Positions 62,212 to 64,000 of a stretch of DNA of 64,000 nucleotides are shown one piece after another. Each line of letters starts with the position of its first letter. The stretch's first letter is position 1. Position numbers and translations under genes: made by a program. The DNA comes from Lachnospiraceae bacterium (GTDB lineage: Bacteria; Bacillota; Clostridia; Lachnospirales; Lachnospiraceae): the NCBI GenBank assembly GCA_017437785.1, contig JAFRXH010000011.1:49109-113108 (forward strand). Direction: 5' to 3'. The notes under the pieces were generated by a model. The model saw nothing but the letters and a program-made list of their open reading frames with translations, made no database searches and was not told the DNA's origin.

Positions 62212-63153
62212 ATGGATATAATAAAATATACAAATGAAAAAAGAGGGGAGTGGGATGCCTTTGTAAAAGAGGCGAAGAACTCCCTTTTTATGTTTGAGAG
62301 AAATTTTTGTGAGTACCACTCGGATCGTTTTACCGATCATTCCCTGATGTTTTATGAAGAGGATAAGCTGATGGCGCTGCTGCCTGCAAATATTTCGGGA
62401 GATACGCTGTTTTCCCACGGCGGCCTGACCTACGGCGGTTTTCTTTTAAAGAATGATGCCAAACAGCATACGGTGAATGACTGTCTATCGGCGCTTAAGA
62501 CGCATATGGAAGAAAACGGTATCAAAAAGCTGGTATACAAATGCATACCTCACGTATATCACCTGCAGCCGGCAGAAGAGGATGAATATGCGCTCTTTGC
62601 TGCAGGAGCCCGGCTCTGCGCTATGGGTGCATCGACTGCGCTGGACCTCAAAGAGCCTATCAAAATGCCAAAGGGGCGTAAGGCCCAGATAAGCAGGGCA
62701 AAACGCGAGGGTGTGGAGATAGAGCGCAGAACGGATAAAGAAAGTTTTGAAGCGTTTATCGCTCTTGAGAATGAAGTGCTGGGAGCAAGGCATAATGTAA
62801 AAGCCGTGCATACAGCGGATGAGCTGTATCTTTTATACAGCCGCTTTCCGGAGAATATCGCTCTTTATGCAGCTCTTAAGGACGACCGGATAATAGCGGG
62901 ATGTGTTTGCTTTATCTATAAAGAGACCGTGCATGTGCAATATATGGCGGCAGATGAAGAGGCACGCCGTATAGGCGCGCTGGATCTGGCAGTGGCAACG
63001 GTGATGGAAACTTACGCTGCTGATCATAAGTGGCTAGACTTCGGTATTTCCACCGAAGACGGCGGCAGGTATTTAAATGAAGGCCTCATTTCGCAGAAAG
63101 AAGGTTTCGGAGGCCGCACCAATGTATACAGGATATGGGAGCTTACGGTCTGA
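62212..63153 (+). CDS. GNAT/FemAB-like acyltransferase
   Basis: The 313-residue protein resembles two-lobed FemAB/BioF2-type acyltransferases: an N-terminal half (EWDAFVKEAKNSLFMFERNF, GLTYGGFLL), a basic linker with GRKAQISRAKREGVEIERR, and a C-terminal GNAT half (ALKDDRIIAGCVCFIY, MAADEEARRIGALDLAVATV, WLDFGISTEDGGRYLNEGL). Members act on peptidoglycan precursors or on sugars. The next gene, a glycosyltransferase, starts in its stop codon, which suggests joint work on a surface glycan. Confidence 0.78.
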   Translation: MDIIKYTNEKRGEWDAFVKEAKNSLFMFERNFCEYHSDRFTDHSLMFYEEDKLMALLPANISGDTLFSHGGLTYGGFLLKNDAKQHTVNDCLSALKTHMEENGIKKLVYKCIPHVYHLQPAEEDEYALFAAGARLCAMGASTALDLKEPIKMPKGRKAQISRAKREGVEIERRTDKESFEAFIALENEVLGARHNVKAVHTADELYLLYSRFPENIALYAALKDDRIIAGCVCFIYKETVHVQYMAADEEARRIGALDLAVATVMETYAADHKWLDFGISTEDGGRYLNEGLISQKEGFGGRTNVYRIWELTV

Positions 63154-63947
63154 TGGATATTAGAGCATCGGTGCTTTTTGTGCTGTATAACAATTTTGAT
63201 GAAGCGGAGAGTACGCTGGCGTCGCTGGAGGAACAGAGGGACTGTTCGGATGTGGAGCTTATCATCAGTGATGACTGCTCGAAGGAATACGACACCTCTG
63301 TCTTATATGAGCTGAAGGACAGGATGGGGCGTAATTTTGCGGATGTGCGCATAAATGTTAATGAAGAGAACATGGGCTCCGTGGCGCATTTTAACAGGCT
63401 GTTTAAGATGGCACGCGGGGAATATATCATTTTCTGCAGCCCCGGGGACCGCTTCCCGACTGCATCTACAATATCCGGGATAATCAGCGATTTTAAGAAC
63501 AGCGGTGAGCTGATACTTACCGGCAGGCGCTGCGATGATTACGGCGACCATAAAAAAATACGGCCGGGCATATTCACCCGTATGGGGCTTAAGTTCTGCC
63601 CGGGTATATTACTGAATTACATGGTGCAGAAGCGTAACCTGATAAGCTCCTGCTGTACCGCATACAGCAAAGGCTTGTTTGAAAAATACGGCTATCTTGA
63701 TGAAGACTACCGTCTGCTGGACGATTTTCCTTTTATCGTAAGCCTGCTTCAGAGAGGCTGCAGGATAGCTTTTACCAAAGAGATATTTCTACTTCATGAG
63801 ATGGGCGGCGGTGTCTCCACCGGCGACCACATCCATCCCATAATCCTTAAAGATCTGGAACTCATGCAGGATAAGCTGCTTAAGGATCCCACAGGCCTTA
63901 GCAAGGCGACGATAAAACATCTGAAAGAAGCGGTCAGCCAAAGGTAA
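63153..63947 (+). CDS. Family 2 glycosyltransferase
   Basis: The 264-residue protein (ATG 63153, overlapping the upstream TGA) has a GT-A fold: VLFVLYNNFDEAESTLASLE, a donor-site Asp in ELIISDDCSKEY, NENMGSVAHFNRLFKMARGE and IIFCSPGDRF where a DxD motif would sit (here SPGDR). LLDDFPFIVSLLQRGC is near the acceptor site. Donor and acceptor are unknown. An ATG at 63135 is also in frame. Confidence 0.87.
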   Translation: MDIRASVLFVLYNNFDEAESTLASLEEQRDCSDVELIISDDCSKEYDTSVLYELKDRMGRNFADVRINVNEENMGSVAHFNRLFKMARGEYIIFCSPGDRFPTASTISGIISDFKNSGELILTGRRCDDYGDHKKIRPGIFTRMGLKFCPGILLNYMVQKRNLISSCCTAYSKGLFEKYGYLDEDYRLLDDFPFIVSLLQRGCRIAFTKEIFLLHEMGGGVSTGDHIHPIILKDLELMQDKLLKDPTGLSKATIKHLKEAVSQR

Positions 63948-63959
63948 TGCAGGATGGGT

Positions 63960-64000
63960 ACAGGGGACGGTTCTCTGTGTTCATTGGGGTTCATGAACAC
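63960..64000. repeat. REP-like motif at the window end
   Basis: ACAGGGGACGGTTCTCTGTG at 63960-63979 shares GGGACGGTTCTCTGT with the end of the 53696-53992 element. It is followed by a perfect eight-base inverted repeat GTGTTCAT (63977-63984)/ATGAACAC (63993-64000). The element continues beyond the window. Motifs of this kind often flank REP-associated Y1 transposase genes in Clostridia; none is visible here. Confidence 0.7.

Noticed and set aside
1-64000. Prophage, integrase, transposase or CRISPR-Cas genes.
   Set aside because: None of their signature proteins was seen; only the palindromic repeats hint at mobile DNA.

Overview
The window looks like chromosome of an anaerobic Firmicute of the Lachnospiraceae type (Butyrivibrio-like; this is inference). 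The reasons are: clostridial gene order (Asp23-nusB-xseA-xseB-ispA-dxs-tlyA-nadK-recN; tig-clpP-clpX-lon-engB), moderate GC, consensus TTGaca/TATAAT promoters with AGGAGG ribosome sites, a glycyl-radical protein, and signal-peptide-less xylan-oligosaccharide enzymes. Of 51 protein genes, 50 lie on the + strand; the only - strand gene is a 67-residue zinc-ribbon protein.

Layout. (1) 1-8719: housekeeping operon (RNA/DNA maintenance, isoprenoid precursors, NAD kinase, RecN). (2) 8725-22381: glycogen synthase, then a seven-gene envelope operon: a signal-peptide membrane protein, an ABC ATPase with a Met/Gly/Pro/Gln tail, an ABC-2 permease, a three-helix membrane protein with a long Gly-Gln-Asn/Gln triplet repeat, a MoxR AAA+ ATPase, a DUF58 protein and a 1492-residue protein with three VWA domains. 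(3) 22443-25691: an SDR oxidoreductase, a DUF202 protein and a GH10 xylanase fused to an alpha/beta hydrolase. (4) 25705-29129: two overlapping genes for membrane proteins that both end in Rossmann/RCK-like domains plus a RyR-like domain; only the first has a K+ selectivity filter. (5) 29211-42851: a response regulator with two degenerate GGDEF-like domains, YdcF, a PPP-type phosphatase, a PHP protein, a lipoprotein, GH39, an FRG-domain protein, a PAS-GGDEF-EAL protein, GH31, a rhodanese-TtcA fusion and LarE. (6) 42921-49671: a MetRS-like ligase, tRNA-Gly(TCC), and a MacB-type ABC operon with a secreted partner. (7) 49771-53552: Hanks-type kinase, PPP phosphatase, Crp/Fnr regulator, then a GrcA-like glycyl-radical protein behind a perfect 20-bp palindrome. 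(8) 53553-54164: a gene-free, GC-rich stretch holding a ~300-bp long imperfect hairpin bounded by GGGACGGTTCTCTG. A related motif closes the window at 63960-64000. (9) 54165-63947: bactofilin, trigger factor, ClpP, ClpX, Lon, EngB, a DHH phosphoesterase, a GNAT/FemAB-like protein and a glycosyltransferase.

How the parts fit. GH10-esterase, GH39 and GH31 have no export signals, so they probably finish imported xylo-oligosaccharides in the cytoplasm. The EAL protein, the degenerate GGDEF regulator, the kinase/phosphatase pair and the Crp/Fnr protein form a dense signalling content. The best candidates for little-described biology are the channel-RyR gene pair (25705-29129), the ABC-MoxR-DUF58-triple-VWA operon (10276-22381), the Crp/GrcA module with its palindrome, and the palindromic repeat family. 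All functional statements come from reading motifs by eye; no database search was run.
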